A DNA stretch of 64,000 nt from JAXGRD01 sp040766105 (GCA_040766105.1 JAXGRD010000005.1:62001-126000); one strand, 5' to 3'; shown: positions 39,113 to 47,023, counted from the stretch's first letter. A program made the numbers and translations. The notes: generated by a model from the sequence alone, not told the origin.

Positions 39113-40267
39113 ATGACCGGAGATACATTTAAAGTTGGGCCAATCCGGCCACCCAGCGAAGCCAATAGCCTGTTATTACAGGTGACAGAGAATTGCTCGT
39201 GGAACAAATGCAAGTTCTGCATGCTCTATAAGGGGCATGCTTTTCGCACTCGCCCTGTGGAAGATATCAAGCGGGATATCGATGTCATGGCGCAGTACAG
39301 AGATATGATTTTGGCTCACGAGAGAGACGGAGCCTTTGATGAAGATGCGTTAAACAAGGAGTTCCACGCGTTGCCCTCTTTTGATGCCAAGATGAATTAT
39401 CAGATGGTCTTCACCTGGCTGACCCAGGGAGGCAGGGAGGCAATCTTTCTGCAGGATGCAAATACCATGGTGCTGCGACCCAATTGGCTGGTGGAAATCG
39501 TCAGCCACATAAAGGAAAGGTTTCCTGAGCTGAACAGGATCACTTCCTATGGACGAGCGGATACCTTGGCAAGGATTTCCCTAGAGGATTTGAAGCGAAT
39601 TAAGGAAGCGGGGCTAGACCGCATTCACTCCGGCTTTGAGTCGGGTTCTGATAATGTGCTGAAGCTCATCGATAAGGGTTCTACCCAAGAACAGGAAATT
39701 GTCGGTGGGAAGAAGGTTAAAGAAGCAGGGATGGAACTTTCCATATACTTCATGCCCGGCGTGGGAGGAAAAGAGTACTCCAAAGAGAATGCAGTGGAAA
39801 CGGCAAAGGTAATCAACGCCATAAATCCGGACTTTATAAGGCTTCGGACATTTGTGCTGCGCAGCGGGTCCCTGATGGACGATCTTCGCAAGGAAGGAAA
39901 TTACAAGGAGTGCACCGATATGGAGAAGCTCCTGGAAATCAGAGAGCTCATTGCAAACATAGATCCGGAGAAGGTGGACGGGAAACTGACCAGCGACCAC
40001 ATTATCAATCTTCTCCCCAGAGTAGACGGTTATTTGAACCGAGATATTCCTAGGATTTTGGAATACATTGATGGCTTTCTTGCACTTCCACGAGAAGAAC
40101 AGAAGATATTTCAGTTGGCGAGAAGAATGGGCTCATCCATAGACTATAAGGATATCGGGCGCATGAGACCGGATCGACGGAAGGAATTGGAAGATGCCGC
40201 AAAGTCGGTTTCCGACGGAGATGAATGGGAATCTTTACTCCATTCATATATGGATCGATATATTTAA
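39113..40267 (+). CDS. Radical SAM protein with CX4CX2C cluster motif
   Basis: 384 aa. The 4Fe-4S/SAM motif is C28-SWNK-C33-KF-C36 in TENCSWNKCKFCMLYKG, with one residue more than the classical CX3CX2C. This variant is typical of a family of uncharacterised radical SAM proteins in anaerobes. The barrel continues with IFLQDANTMVLR, ITSYGRADTLARIS and HSGFESGSDNVLKLIDKGST. No second cluster motif is seen, and the C-terminal 90 residues are helical. It stands alone between the MFS gene and a terminator, with no pathway context. Confidence 0.85.
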   Translation: MTGDTFKVGPIRPPSEANSLLLQVTENCSWNKCKFCMLYKGHAFRTRPVEDIKRDIDVMAQYRDMILAHERDGAFDEDALNKEFHALPSFDAKMNYQMVFTWLTQGGREAIFLQDANTMVLRPNWLVEIVSHIKERFPELNRITSYGRADTLARISLEDLKRIKEAGLDRIHSGFESGSDNVLKLIDKGSTQEQEIVGGKKVKEAGMELSIYFMPGVGGKEYSKENAVETAKVINAINPDFIRLRTFVLRSGSLMDDLRKEGNYKECTDMEKLLEIRELIANIDPEKVDGKLTSDHIINLLPRVDGYLNRDIPRILEYIDGFLALPREEQKIFQLARRMGSSIDYKDIGRMRPDRRKELEDAAKSVSDGDEWESLLHSYMDRYI

Positions 40268-40273
40268 GTGAAA

Positions 40274-40325
40274 AGGGGGCGTGTGAGGCGCACGCCCTCT
40301 ATATTTTTATGGGAAGAGACTTCCC
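40274..40325 (+). terminator. Terminator after the radical SAM gene
   Basis: Stem AGGGGGCGTG / CACGCCCTCT with a 7-nt loop (40274-40300), followed by ATATTTTTAT. A second small dyad GGGAAG-AGA-CTTCCC (40311-40325) follows. Confidence 0.82.
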
Positions 40326-40358
40326 GACCCCGGTTTTTTACAAGTTGTTGCGTAATCT

Positions 40359-40943
40359 ATGTTGAAAGGAGGAGTGAGATGCAGAAAGAGCATGAGATTG
40401 TGGCCAATGGCTAGAAGATTCGGCTACGATGCAGAAAAGACCCTAGAAATATGCCAGACATTATATGATACCCACAAAATCCTAAGCTATCCAAGGACGG
40501 ATAGTGAGTATCTTACCAGCGACCTGAAAGCAGAAGTGGGTCGGTATCTATCCGGATGTTGCTTTGGCCCATTTACTTCCCTTGTGAAAAAAGCAAGGCC
40601 AGTGATCCCTGATAGATACTTTAACGACAAGAAGGTAGCAGATCATCATGCACTGCTGCCCATCGGTGGTGAGGGAATGGAAAAGAAATATTACAGCCTT
40701 AGTGAAGAAGAAAAGAACGTATTTGATTTTGTGGTCCGCCGCTTTCTAAGCCTATTTTATCCGGATCACATTTTTGACCGGGTTAAGATCACCAGCAAGG
40801 TGGATGGTTTTTCTTTTTTATCGAAGGGAAGAACCGAAAAACAGGCAGGATTCATGGAAGTATATCATGGCGTAATGGAAGAGGATCACCGGGAAGAAGA
40901 GACCTTTTCTCTTCCTGAACTAAAGTTTGGATTAGAAAAATAA
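40359..40943 (+). pseudogene. topB: DNA topoisomerase III fragment
   Basis: Open frame of 194 codons. From about residue 19 it matches the middle of topoisomerase III (ARRFGYDAEKTLEICQTLYDTHKILSYPRTDSEYL), including the active-site Tyr in SYPRTDS. The N-terminal Toprim domain and the C-terminal third of the roughly 700-aa enzyme are missing. The first 18 residues look unrelated, so the left break lies near 40410. ICEs often carry topB, so this is probably a remnant of a longer element. Confidence 0.85.
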
Positions 40944-41075
40944 AGAATGATTGTTGATTAAGAAAAAGACACTTTTAGTTAATAAAAGAGAGAGGAGGTA
41001 GTTGCTTCAGAAAGGAAAATGTATATATCTCATTGTTAAGATGCATAAAAGTTGTAAAGTATAGAAGGAGGCAAC

Positions 41076-41897
41076 ATGAGACATCTAAGTAGAATAGTAG
41101 TTGTAATACTTGTAGTATCACTAGGATTTGTTTCATCTTTTGGAGCAACAACAGTTCCAACTTGTTGTAAAGAGAATGTAACTGAAGAAGGCCTTACGCT
41201 GGATGCGGTGTATAATATGTATGATAGCAATTCCAAGGATGCTTCATTGATAAGCGTTGAAGAAAACAAATACATATATGAAATTCAAAATGAAACGGAT
41301 AACGGGGAGGTAATTACATCCCATATATCTTCTTACGTTGATACGGATGGTGCTATAGTATTAGATATTTCCGAAAACGAGAAGCAGGAGGAAGTGAGGA
41401 TAGAAAAAAATGGCAGTATCTATGTAGATGGGGAAAGAGTTATAATAGAATCTGTAGGTAGCATTGAAGAATCTACTGATGAAATAACTCCTAAAGCTGG
41501 ACACCGAATATATTGGCAAACTGGTGCTCCTTATGGCAAAAGCAGTGATTATTCAAAATACAGTTCAAAAGTTCAAAAATCCTTGAAATATTCTAAGCCT
41601 ATAAAAGACGCTACTATTGCAGCTCTGATAACTGTTATAGGTTTGGGGCTAGGACTCTCTGGCGTAGGAAGTGTTGCACTCGGGTTTGTTGCGAGCGGCT
41701 TAATTTCTTGGTTTTCGAGCAATAAACCTTCTGGAAGGGCATGGTCAATTTTGGACAAGAAGTATGTTCACAAAACTAAAGGATTTAATGTGAAGTCAAA
41801 CATGAGCGTATACAGACATCAGTTCACCTATTATGGAAACACGAACTTCACAGGGAAAATTGGATCAGGAAGCAGGTTTCAAGTATTTGCATACTAG
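41076..41897 (+). CDS. Secreted glycine-rich protein, possible bacteriocin-like
   Basis: 273 aa, function not recognised. Signal peptide (MRHLSRIVVVILVVSLGFVSSFGA, cut near residue 24). An acidic middle part (about 30-138) follows. Then a basic Tyr/Ser/Lys stretch (YWQTGAPYGKSSDYSKYSSK) leads to a 34-residue hydrophobic glycine-zipper segment (ITVIGLGLGLSGVGSVALGF in part, about 187-220). The Tyr/Phe/Gly-rich tail ends RFQVFAY. Large bacteriocins and pore formers have this layout, but no family assignment is certain. Codons are more AT-rich than in neighbouring genes, a sign of transfer. AGGAGG is 8 nt upstream. The stop overlaps a possible GTG start of the next gene (TAGTG). Confidence 0.55.
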   Translation: MRHLSRIVVVILVVSLGFVSSFGATTVPTCCKENVTEEGLTLDAVYNMYDSNSKDASLISVEENKYIYEIQNETDNGEVITSHISSYVDTDGAIVLDISENEKQEEVRIEKNGSIYVDGERVIIESVGSIEESTDEITPKAGHRIYWQTGAPYGKSSDYSKYSSKVQKSLKYSKPIKDATIAALITVIGLGLGLSGVGSVALGFVASGLISWFSSNKPSGRAWSILDKKYVHKTKGFNVKSNMSVYRHQFTYYGNTNFTGKIGSGSRFQVFAY

Positions 41898-41938
41898 TGG
41901 ATGAAAAAGATAGTATTGTATTAGGAAAAGGTGAAGTA

Positions 41939-42262
41939 ATGTTAAGTTATTCTAATATAGCACAAAAAATTCCAAAAACAGCACGGCAAAAAATTATAAT
42001 AATCGCTTTAGTGGTATTAGGAAGTTTATGTTTTACTGCTCTTATGAAAAGTGACTTTTTTGAGAACACTTTTAACACACTTGTATTCCTGCTGGCTTTA
42101 ATGATTATATATGTTACAGCACAATTTGCAGAATATAAGCATTTAAGTAAAAAAACTAGAGATATACTGACAAAAAAGGAAATTAAGTATTATGTGTTTG
42201 TTAACTACCTTTTGGTAGGGGGTTCTATTGCGTTTTTTGGAATAGTATTGCTTGTAATTTAG
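41939..42262 (+). CDS. Small three-helix membrane protein (candidate immunity protein)
   Basis: 107 aa from the ATG preceded by AAAAGGTGAAGTA. A GTG at 41897 would add 14 residues and overlap the previous stop by one base. Hydrophobic helices lie near residues 20-38, 48-66 and 85-107, with short charged loops. Size and position directly after a secreted hydrophobic protein fit an immunity protein or a processing partner. There is no recognised family. Confidence 0.5.
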   Translation: MLSYSNIAQKIPKTARQKIIIIALVVLGSLCFTALMKSDFFENTFNTLVFLLALMIIYVTAQFAEYKHLSKKTRDILTKKEIKYYVFVNYLLVGGSIAFFGIVLLVI

Positions 42263-42269
42263 AAAGGCT

Positions 42270-42401
42270 CATCATATTATTCATGGGCGTTACGGGGAAT
42301 ATCCCGGTGGTGAAAAGGGTTATACAGAGAAGTATAAAGCCATCATTGAAAAATGAGTAACGTGGCAAGTTAAGAGGAAGCTCTTTTGGCTTCCTCTTAA
42401 C
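42270..42401 (+). other. Coding relic and dyad downstream of the secreted-protein cassette
   Basis: 42270-42356 reads in one frame as HHIIHGRYGEYPGGEKGYTE and eight more codons before TGA, without a start codon, so it looks like the 3' end of a lost gene. It is followed by a perfect 13-bp inverted repeat GTTAAGAGGAAGC / GCTTCCTCTTAAC (42369-42401). That repeat lacks a U-run, so terminator activity is uncertain. Confidence 0.4.
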
Positions 42402-42473
42402 ATTATATAGAAGAGGCAATGATTAGCAGATGCTAATTATAATTTTAGTTGTAAAAATGAAAGGAGCAAAAAA

Positions 42474-42797
42474 ATGAATATTGCAAACGATGTAAGGGGA
42501 ACAATTTTTAATCCGGAAATCTCAGAGAAGATGAAAAATACAGTTACAGGATCCTTTTCTACGTATGAAGGAAAGGATAAAGATGGGAATTCAAAATACA
42601 ACTCATGGATCATACACTTTGTCGGTAAAGCCTTTGAGAATGCTAAAAAATTACAGTCAAAGGATCAGGTGAGAATTCTGAAAGCAAAGGTGGAAAACAG
42701 TTACAATAAAGAAACGGAAAAGCTATTTGTATGGGTAACAGCCTTTTCTTTTGAGAAAATTGAAAGGAAAGTCAGTGAAGAAGAAAGCGAAGGGTAG
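42474..42797 (+). CDS. SSB-like/OB-fold element protein
   Basis: 107 aa, MNIANDVRGTIFNPEISEK... with alternating beta-rich segments and an acidic C-terminus (VSEEESEG). It resembles small single-stranded DNA-binding proteins of ICEs in size, acidic tail and order, but the sequence match is only moderate. AAAGGAGC precedes the ATG. The next gene starts 3 nt after the stop. Confidence 0.5.
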   Translation: MNIANDVRGTIFNPEISEKMKNTVTGSFSTYEGKDKDGNSKYNSWIIHFVGKAFENAKKLQSKDQVRILKAKVENSYNKETEKLFVWVTAFSFEKIERKVSEEESEG

Positions 42798-42799
42798 AA

Positions 42800-43222
42800 A
42801 TGTTTTTAACAGAAAGGCAGCTGCGAAATACTTTTTGGGAAAACTATAACTACAGCGGTAGAGCGGTGCGGTGGCAGTTTGAATCGCCCCTTCGGGAAGG
42901 ATCTACAGATCTCATTACAATTGAGCAGTTCCAGGGAAATTATCAGATCAACACTTTTGAGTTTAAGTTATCGGACATTAAAAAGGTGCTGTTGCAGGCA
43001 GAAGCCAACATCCCTTTTTCTAACAAATCTTGGATTGTGATCCCTAGTGAAAAAGAAAACATAATCAAAGACCGGTATCTGATGCAGTTGAAAAAATTGA
43101 AGTATGTTGGTGTGATCACTGTCCAGGAAGGTGGTCGGTGGGAGGTGATTCATAAACCGTATTTTAAGAAAAACCTGATTATGCCACCGGAGTTTTTGAA
43201 TGTGCTGATGTGTATCGTATGA
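42800..43222 (+). CDS. Element protein, possible PD-(D/E)XK nuclease fold
   Basis: 140 aa. A Lys-free start, then STDLITI (Asp near residue 38), FEFKLSDIKKVLLQAE (ExK near 54-56, Gln in the following helix) and SWIVIPSEKE. This spacing of D, ExK and Q is what the PD-(D/E)XK fold shows. It is an inference from pattern, not a family match. No partner methyltransferase is nearby, so a restriction role is unlikely. A defence or DNA-processing role in the element is possible. Confidence 0.45.
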   Translation: MFLTERQLRNTFWENYNYSGRAVRWQFESPLREGSTDLITIEQFQGNYQINTFEFKLSDIKKVLLQAEANIPFSNKSWIVIPSEKENIIKDRYLMQLKKLKYVGVITVQEGGRWEVIHKPYFKKNLIMPPEFLNVLMCIV

Positions 43223-43232
43223 GGAGGAAAAA

Positions 43233-43694
43233 ATGCGAAGAAAAAACATTATAGCAGCGTTGCTGTCACTGCTGCTGATCATGATACTATCAGGATGTGG
43301 AAGCGGTCTGGAAGGATCCTACTATGAGGTAGGCGCTCTTGATCATAGCTATGGAAAAATCTTAAAGCCGGTCACAGCCAACCTTAGAAGTACCCACTTT
43401 GAATTCAAGAAAGATGGAACGGTGCAGTGTTATGACACTGCTTATGAAAGTTATAGTGGAACTTATGAAATTAAGGATCACCGCATTACAATCCACATTG
43501 AAGACGGAAAAGGAACTACTCTATCCGGCACTGTGAACGATTCCTCATCTTTGGAGAAATATTATTCCAGAGATGACAATTACAATGGGGAGAAAGTGGA
43601 GAAATCAAGTCTGAATCATGAGAAGGAAATGGATGCCAAAGAGGAGTATAAAAGTGTGTTCTTAGATGATACCTTATACATCCTCATTGATTGA
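43233..43694 (+). CDS. Putative lipoprotein
   Basis: 153 aa. Charged start, hydrophobic stretch and lipobox LSGC (Cys22) predict a membrane-anchored outer-face lipoprotein. The rest is a small beta-rich domain with FEFKKDGTVQCYDTAYESYSGTYEIKDHRITIHIE, like lipocalin-type sensor or stress lipoproteins. Function unknown. GGAGG lies 6 nt before the ATG. A terminator follows. Confidence 0.7.
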   Translation: MRRKNIIAALLSLLLIMILSGCGSGLEGSYYEVGALDHSYGKILKPVTANLRSTHFEFKKDGTVQCYDTAYESYSGTYEIKDHRITIHIEDGKGTTLSGTVNDSSSLEKYYSRDDNYNGEKVEKSSLNHEKEMDAKEEYKSVFLDDTLYILID

Positions 43695-43732
43695 TTTTTT
43701 CTTTTTACCGAAACATAAAAAGAGAATTTATG

Positions 43733-43764
43733 CCTTGCCCCTTTGGGGCAGGGTGTGTTTTTTT
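43733..43764 (+). terminator. Terminator after the lipoprotein gene
   Basis: Stem CCTTGCCCC / GGGGCAGGG (9 pairs including one T-G) with a TTT loop, then TGTGTTTTTTTT. Confidence 0.85.
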
Positions 43765-43780
43765 ACAGCCCGCCTGTAAG

Positions 43781-43854
43781 AAAAGAGCATAAGGGGAACC
43801 TGACCCCACAGGTGTGGGGCATTAGCAGAGCCAATGGATTTCTTATGCTTTTTT
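43781..43854 (+). ncRNA. Folded region before the mobilization genes (candidate RNA or oriT)
   Basis: Outer arms AAAAGAGCATAAG (43781-43793) and CTTATGCTTTTTT (43842-43854) pair over 13 positions with one G-T. Inside is a perfect CCCCACA / TGTGGGG hairpin (43804-43819) and a CATT / AATG hairpin near 43820-43836. GGGG / CCCC and ACCTG / CAGGT offer alternative pairings. The 3' arm is a U-run, as in a terminator. It could be an sRNA, an attenuator, or, since it sits 61 nt upstream of the mob genes and holds inverted repeats, the oriT. Confidence 0.5.
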
Positions 43855-43914
43855 GCAGGGGGCAATTTTTAAGGATGTGGTGCCGTTTTGGTGCCGTATT
43901 AAAAGAGGTGTTTT

Positions 43915-44313
43915 ATGGCAAAAACTAGAAGAAATTTATACATGACCGATGAGAATTTAGACATAGTAAAGCGAGTTATGGAAGAGCAAAAACTTGTAAG
44001 CGAATCAGCTACGGTATCTTTCATCATAAATGAATATGCCAAGCAGAAAACGTTATCAGAAGAAATAGTTGAAAGAATCAATAAAGAAAATAAAGCATGG
44101 ATGGAGAGAGTGAGGTGGGCCACAAAAACGGCCGAAGTAAATTCACAGATCCTCATCGATGCGATTAATACCATGCTGCTGATACAGGGTGTGAAGTATT
44201 GTTCTCATATCGAGTACGATAAATCCCCGGTCATCGAGCAGAGTGAAGAAAAAATCAAAGAGCGGATTGCCCACTTTAAGCAGGAAAAAGACAATCGGAA
44301 AAGGAAGGAATAG
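43915..44313 (+). CDS. Mobilization accessory protein (MobC-like)
   Basis: 132 aa, highly charged, mainly helical. MAKTRRNLYMTDENLDIVKRVMEEQKLVSESATVSFIINEYA looks like a ribbon-helix-helix N-terminus and the rest is coiled coil. Position directly before a second small RHH protein and the relaxase suggests it helps the relaxase bind oriT. AGAGGTG precedes the ATG. Confidence 0.6.
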   Translation: MAKTRRNLYMTDENLDIVKRVMEEQKLVSESATVSFIINEYAKQKTLSEEIVERINKENKAWMERVRWATKTAEVNSQILIDAINTMLLIQGVKYCSHIEYDKSPVIEQSEEKIKERIAHFKQEKDNRKRKE

Positions 44314-44316
44314 AAG

Positions 44317-44589
44317 ATGGCAGAATTGAAGGTAAGAAGACTGCCGGCAGATGTGCTGGCCAGGTTAAAGGAAGATGCAGAAAGAAAAGGAATCGGGACA
44401 GAAACACTGGCCAGGCAAATTTTGACCGACTATGCGACTGCGGCCAAGATCCGCAGTGTGGAAGATCGGTATGTAAGCCTGGCAAAAGATATGACCGGCC
44501 TCTATCAAAAGGACAGAGAGCAGCTGATCCAAGTAATCCGGGAGAATCATATCATCATGGAAGAGCTGCTGAAGCAGCTTGCGAAATAG
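44317..44589 (+). CDS. Ribbon-helix-helix protein, mobilization-associated
   Basis: 90 aa. MAELKVRRLPADVLARLKEDAERKGIGTETLARQILTDY is an Arc/MetJ-type ribbon-helix-helix fold, followed by a helical dimerisation tail. It probably binds the oriT or autoregulates the mob operon. It ends 13 nt before the relaxase start. Confidence 0.7.
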   Translation: MAELKVRRLPADVLARLKEDAERKGIGTETLARQILTDYATAAKIRSVEDRYVSLAKDMTGLYQKDREQLIQVIRENHIIMEELLKQLAK

Positions 44590-44602
44590 GGGGAGGGCGG
44601 TC

Positions 44603-45940
44603 ATGACAAGTGCGGGCATGGTGCTAGTCACCGAATTTAGCGACAATCATAAATCGGACTTTACCGGATATGTGGATTACATCGATCGGCCGGATGCCGT
44701 GAATAAGGAACAGGCAAAGGAGTATGCCCGGTTTTCCGGGTATACCGATTACATGGATGATCCGGAAAAGAGTACCGGCCTTTTTACAAAAGACCAGGAT
44801 TTTTTATCAGAAGAGCAGAAAGAAGAACTAAAGGAAGTCTATGCACTGGCCGGAAGCCGGGGGAGCCTCCTGTGGCAATCGGTCCTTTCATTTGATAATA
44901 CCTGGCTATCCCAGATGGGAATTTATGATTCCAGCGAAAAACGACTAGATGAAAAAAGACTAAAAACTGCGGTGCGAAGTAGTATGGGAAAACTGCTGGA
45001 AAAAGAGAAATTACAAAATGCTCTATGGTCAGCATCGATTCACTACAACACAGATAACTTGCACGTTCATATTGCTACCGTAGAGCCTACGCCTATGCGG
45101 CAGCAAAAAGAGTACGTGCAGTATGAAAAAGAGAAAATCGATGGGAAGTGGCAGTACAAGAAGGAATGGAATGAGAAAAGCAAGAGATATGAAAAGATTC
45201 CTCTCCTGGATGCAGAAGGAAATATAAAAAGAGAAACTGAATACGTGGGAAAGTTTCAGCAGGGCAGCATCGATGCTGCCAAAAGGGAGTTTGTAAAAGA
45301 GATCTCTTTGCATAAAGAAATAAACAGTGAAATCAACTCCCTAATCCGGGACACGATTCTTGGACAGCGAAAAGAAAAAAACCTCTTGCAAGATAAGGAC
45401 TTTCGCAAAGATCTATTTGCTCTTTATGAAAAACTTCCGGAAGTCGTGAGCTGGAACCTGTGGGCATATAACGCTAACATCATGGAGCCGTTAAAAAAAG
45501 AAATAGACGGTATCAGCAAGCGATACATAGAAACATACCACCAAGATGACTTTCGTCGCTTAGAAGGGATTTTAGAGGGGCAAGAAAAAGTATATCAAGC
45601 GGCCTACGGAAAATCCAATGACTTTAAGCAAAACAAGGTGGACGATCTATATGCCAGGCTAGGAAATAGCATCCTGGCAGAGCTAAAAGCCTATGACAGA
45701 GAAATCTCCAGGAGCAGAGATCTTCCGGATGGACAAGGTACAGCACATACCGGAAAAAAAGGAAGCAGAGGAACCGCAACCGGTGCTGCCGGAAGAGAGG
45801 AGCGGAAGGCACTATTTCATCTGCGCCGTTCCCTTCGGAATAACTTTGAGCATTGGAAAAACCAAATCGAATACGAGCAGCTTCAAAGAGAAATTAGCAA
45901 AGACAAAGATGTGCAGCTTCCGGAATCCCCGGAAATGTAG
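44603..45940 (+). CDS. MOBP-type relaxase
   Basis: 445 aa. ATG after GGGAGGG. Residues 1 to about 170 form the relaxase domain, with Tyr candidates near the N-terminus (GYVDYIDRPD, SGYTDYMDD) and the metal motif HYNTDNLHVHIATVEP (three His). The Lys/Glu-rich C-terminal half is helical. It resembles MobP2/MobP3-type relaxases of Firmicutes elements, nicks oriT and covalently attaches to it. It seems intact, so the element may still be mobilizable in trans. Confidence 0.85.
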   Translation: MTSAGMVLVTEFSDNHKSDFTGYVDYIDRPDAVNKEQAKEYARFSGYTDYMDDPEKSTGLFTKDQDFLSEEQKEELKEVYALAGSRGSLLWQSVLSFDNTWLSQMGIYDSSEKRLDEKRLKTAVRSSMGKLLEKEKLQNALWSASIHYNTDNLHVHIATVEPTPMRQQKEYVQYEKEKIDGKWQYKKEWNEKSKRYEKIPLLDAEGNIKRETEYVGKFQQGSIDAAKREFVKEISLHKEINSEINSLIRDTILGQRKEKNLLQDKDFRKDLFALYEKLPEVVSWNLWAYNANIMEPLKKEIDGISKRYIETYHQDDFRRLEGILEGQEKVYQAAYGKSNDFKQNKVDDLYARLGNSILAELKAYDREISRSRDLPDGQGTAHTGKKGSRGTATGAAGREERKALFHLRRSLRNNFEHWKNQIEYEQLQREISKDKDVQLPESPEM

Positions 45941-46009
45941 AGGCCGTTTCTTTTGTTTTTGGCTTGCCAGTCCCCTTTCGGAGCAGCGTAATATATGGAT
46001 CGCAATGTA

Positions 46010-46075
46010 AGGCAGCCGATTCCTTGGGTGCAAGGTCGTACAAGTCTCCACCTGGACACCAGAAATAGGTTGCCT
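46010..46075 (+). ncRNA. Repeated RNA hairpin motif, copy 1
   Basis: Outer arms AGGCAGCC (46010-46017) and GGTTGCCT (46068-46075) pair over 8 positions. Inside, GGTG (46027-46030) pairs with CACC (46057-46060), and AGGT (46033-46036) with ACCT (46050-46053), around the 13-nt loop CGTACAAGTCTCC. Bases 46028-46053 are identical to 46897-46922 in copy 2. The pairs around the core differ between copies but remain complementary, the mark of a conserved RNA shape. A small gene starts 49 nt later. Confidence 0.6.
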
Positions 46076-46123
46076 TTTGTCCCTTGCGAAATATTACTCT
46101 ATATGCTGCGAAAGGAGCAAGCC

Positions 46124-46441
46124 ATGAAAATGAACCGGATAGAACAAGAAATGCTGATCGTAAATGCTATGTGCCAAGGGTTGGTGCGGCCCGATGACGA
46201 AAATGCTTTTTCAGAATACCTGGAGAGCATGGATGATATCGAGTACCGGGCATATGCTAACGGCGGATATAAAAGCGTTGAGCTTACCCGAAGAACAGAA
46301 GAGCTTTATGCCAGCATTGATACCCACAGCAGAACGGTAACGCTGCGATGGAAAGCCGGAAAAGAGAAGGTAATCCCTATCAGTTCTAAAATCACAGAGA
46401 AAGTGGATGAATACTACGAAGACCGATATAATAAGCTATAG
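46124..46441 (+). CDS. Hypothetical element protein
   Basis: 105 aa from the ATG after GAAAGGAGCAAGCC. Upstream in-frame starts would run through the folded motif and have no ribosome site. Content: MKMNRIEQEMLIVNAMCQGLVRPDDENAFSEYLESMDDIEYRAYANGG..., beta-rich in the middle, charged end. Function unknown, no motif recognised. It belongs to the region between relaxase and RadC where ICEs carry short regulatory genes. Confidence 0.6.
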   Translation: MKMNRIEQEMLIVNAMCQGLVRPDDENAFSEYLESMDDIEYRAYANGGYKSVELTRRTEELYASIDTHSRTVTLRWKAGKEKVIPISSKITEKVDEYYEDRYNKL

Positions 46442-46447
46442 CAGCAC

Positions 46448-46472
46448 AGGGCCGAAAGGCCCTTGTTTTTTT
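46448..46472 (+). terminator. Terminator after the hypothetical gene
   Basis: Stem AGGGCC / GGCCCT with GAAA loop (46448-46463), followed by TGTTTTTTT. Confidence 0.85.
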
Positions 46473-47023
46473 ATGCCGATACCTTTCAGACAAGTAAACC
46501 GGCAGATATCTTGTCTTTTGGGCATTAGAGGCGAGGATACTTTCGTGATGATCTATTCTTATCATGTGGCATTTTCTGTATGCGATATTACCGTTTCTTC
46601 CTCCGCTAGGAGAACGTGCAGGAAGTGCTATACCACTTTGCCGCCAGCTTGCTATTATGGGGCATAAATCTACGTGCACTTAACATAAAGATGTGCCGGA
46701 TCATGGTGGATCTGCATCCCGTTTAGCCTATAGGGGGATGATGCCAAAGAGATTCCTTGCATCCCCGGTTTTCGAAAAGATGCCAGGTGCCGGTTTGCAG
46801 CTGCTTCGGTCTCATATATTTGTGGGTAGTGACCTCTTTCTGCGGCCTGTCTCTTGCCTTGTTTCTACTTGTTAGTGTGGTGCATCGTAAACGACTGTGC
46901 AAGGTCGTACAAGTCTCCACCTTGAACACAGCTTTTGCGATACGGCCTAGCAGCCTGCCCCCTTTTTACTAACCATAGAAACGGACAGGCAAAGGGCCAT
47001 CCGAAGGAGAAAGGAGACTTACC
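46473..47023. other. Non-coding stretch in the mobile element
   Basis: 551 nt. No open frame here has a credible ribosome site and protein-like composition. It contains the second copy of the folded motif (46884-46941). The first 400 nt show nothing recognisable and may be decayed coding sequence. Confidence 0.5.
46884..46941 (+). ncRNA. Repeated RNA hairpin motif, copy 2
   Basis: Outer arms ATCGTAAA (46884-46891) and TTTGCGAT (46934-46941) pair over 8 positions. The inner stem is CTGTG / CACAG (46895-46899, 46927-46931), then an AA bulge, then CAAGGT / ACCTTG (46900-46905, 46919-46924) around the loop CGTACAAGTCTCC. The core 26 nt are identical to copy 1. The yDbC-like gene starts 83 nt downstream. 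Confidence 0.6.

Noticed and set aside
46693..46875. 60-codon frame between the terminator at 46448 and the second RNA motif
   Set aside because: No ribosome site, low-complexity and unlike a protein; the region is probably decayed or untranslated.
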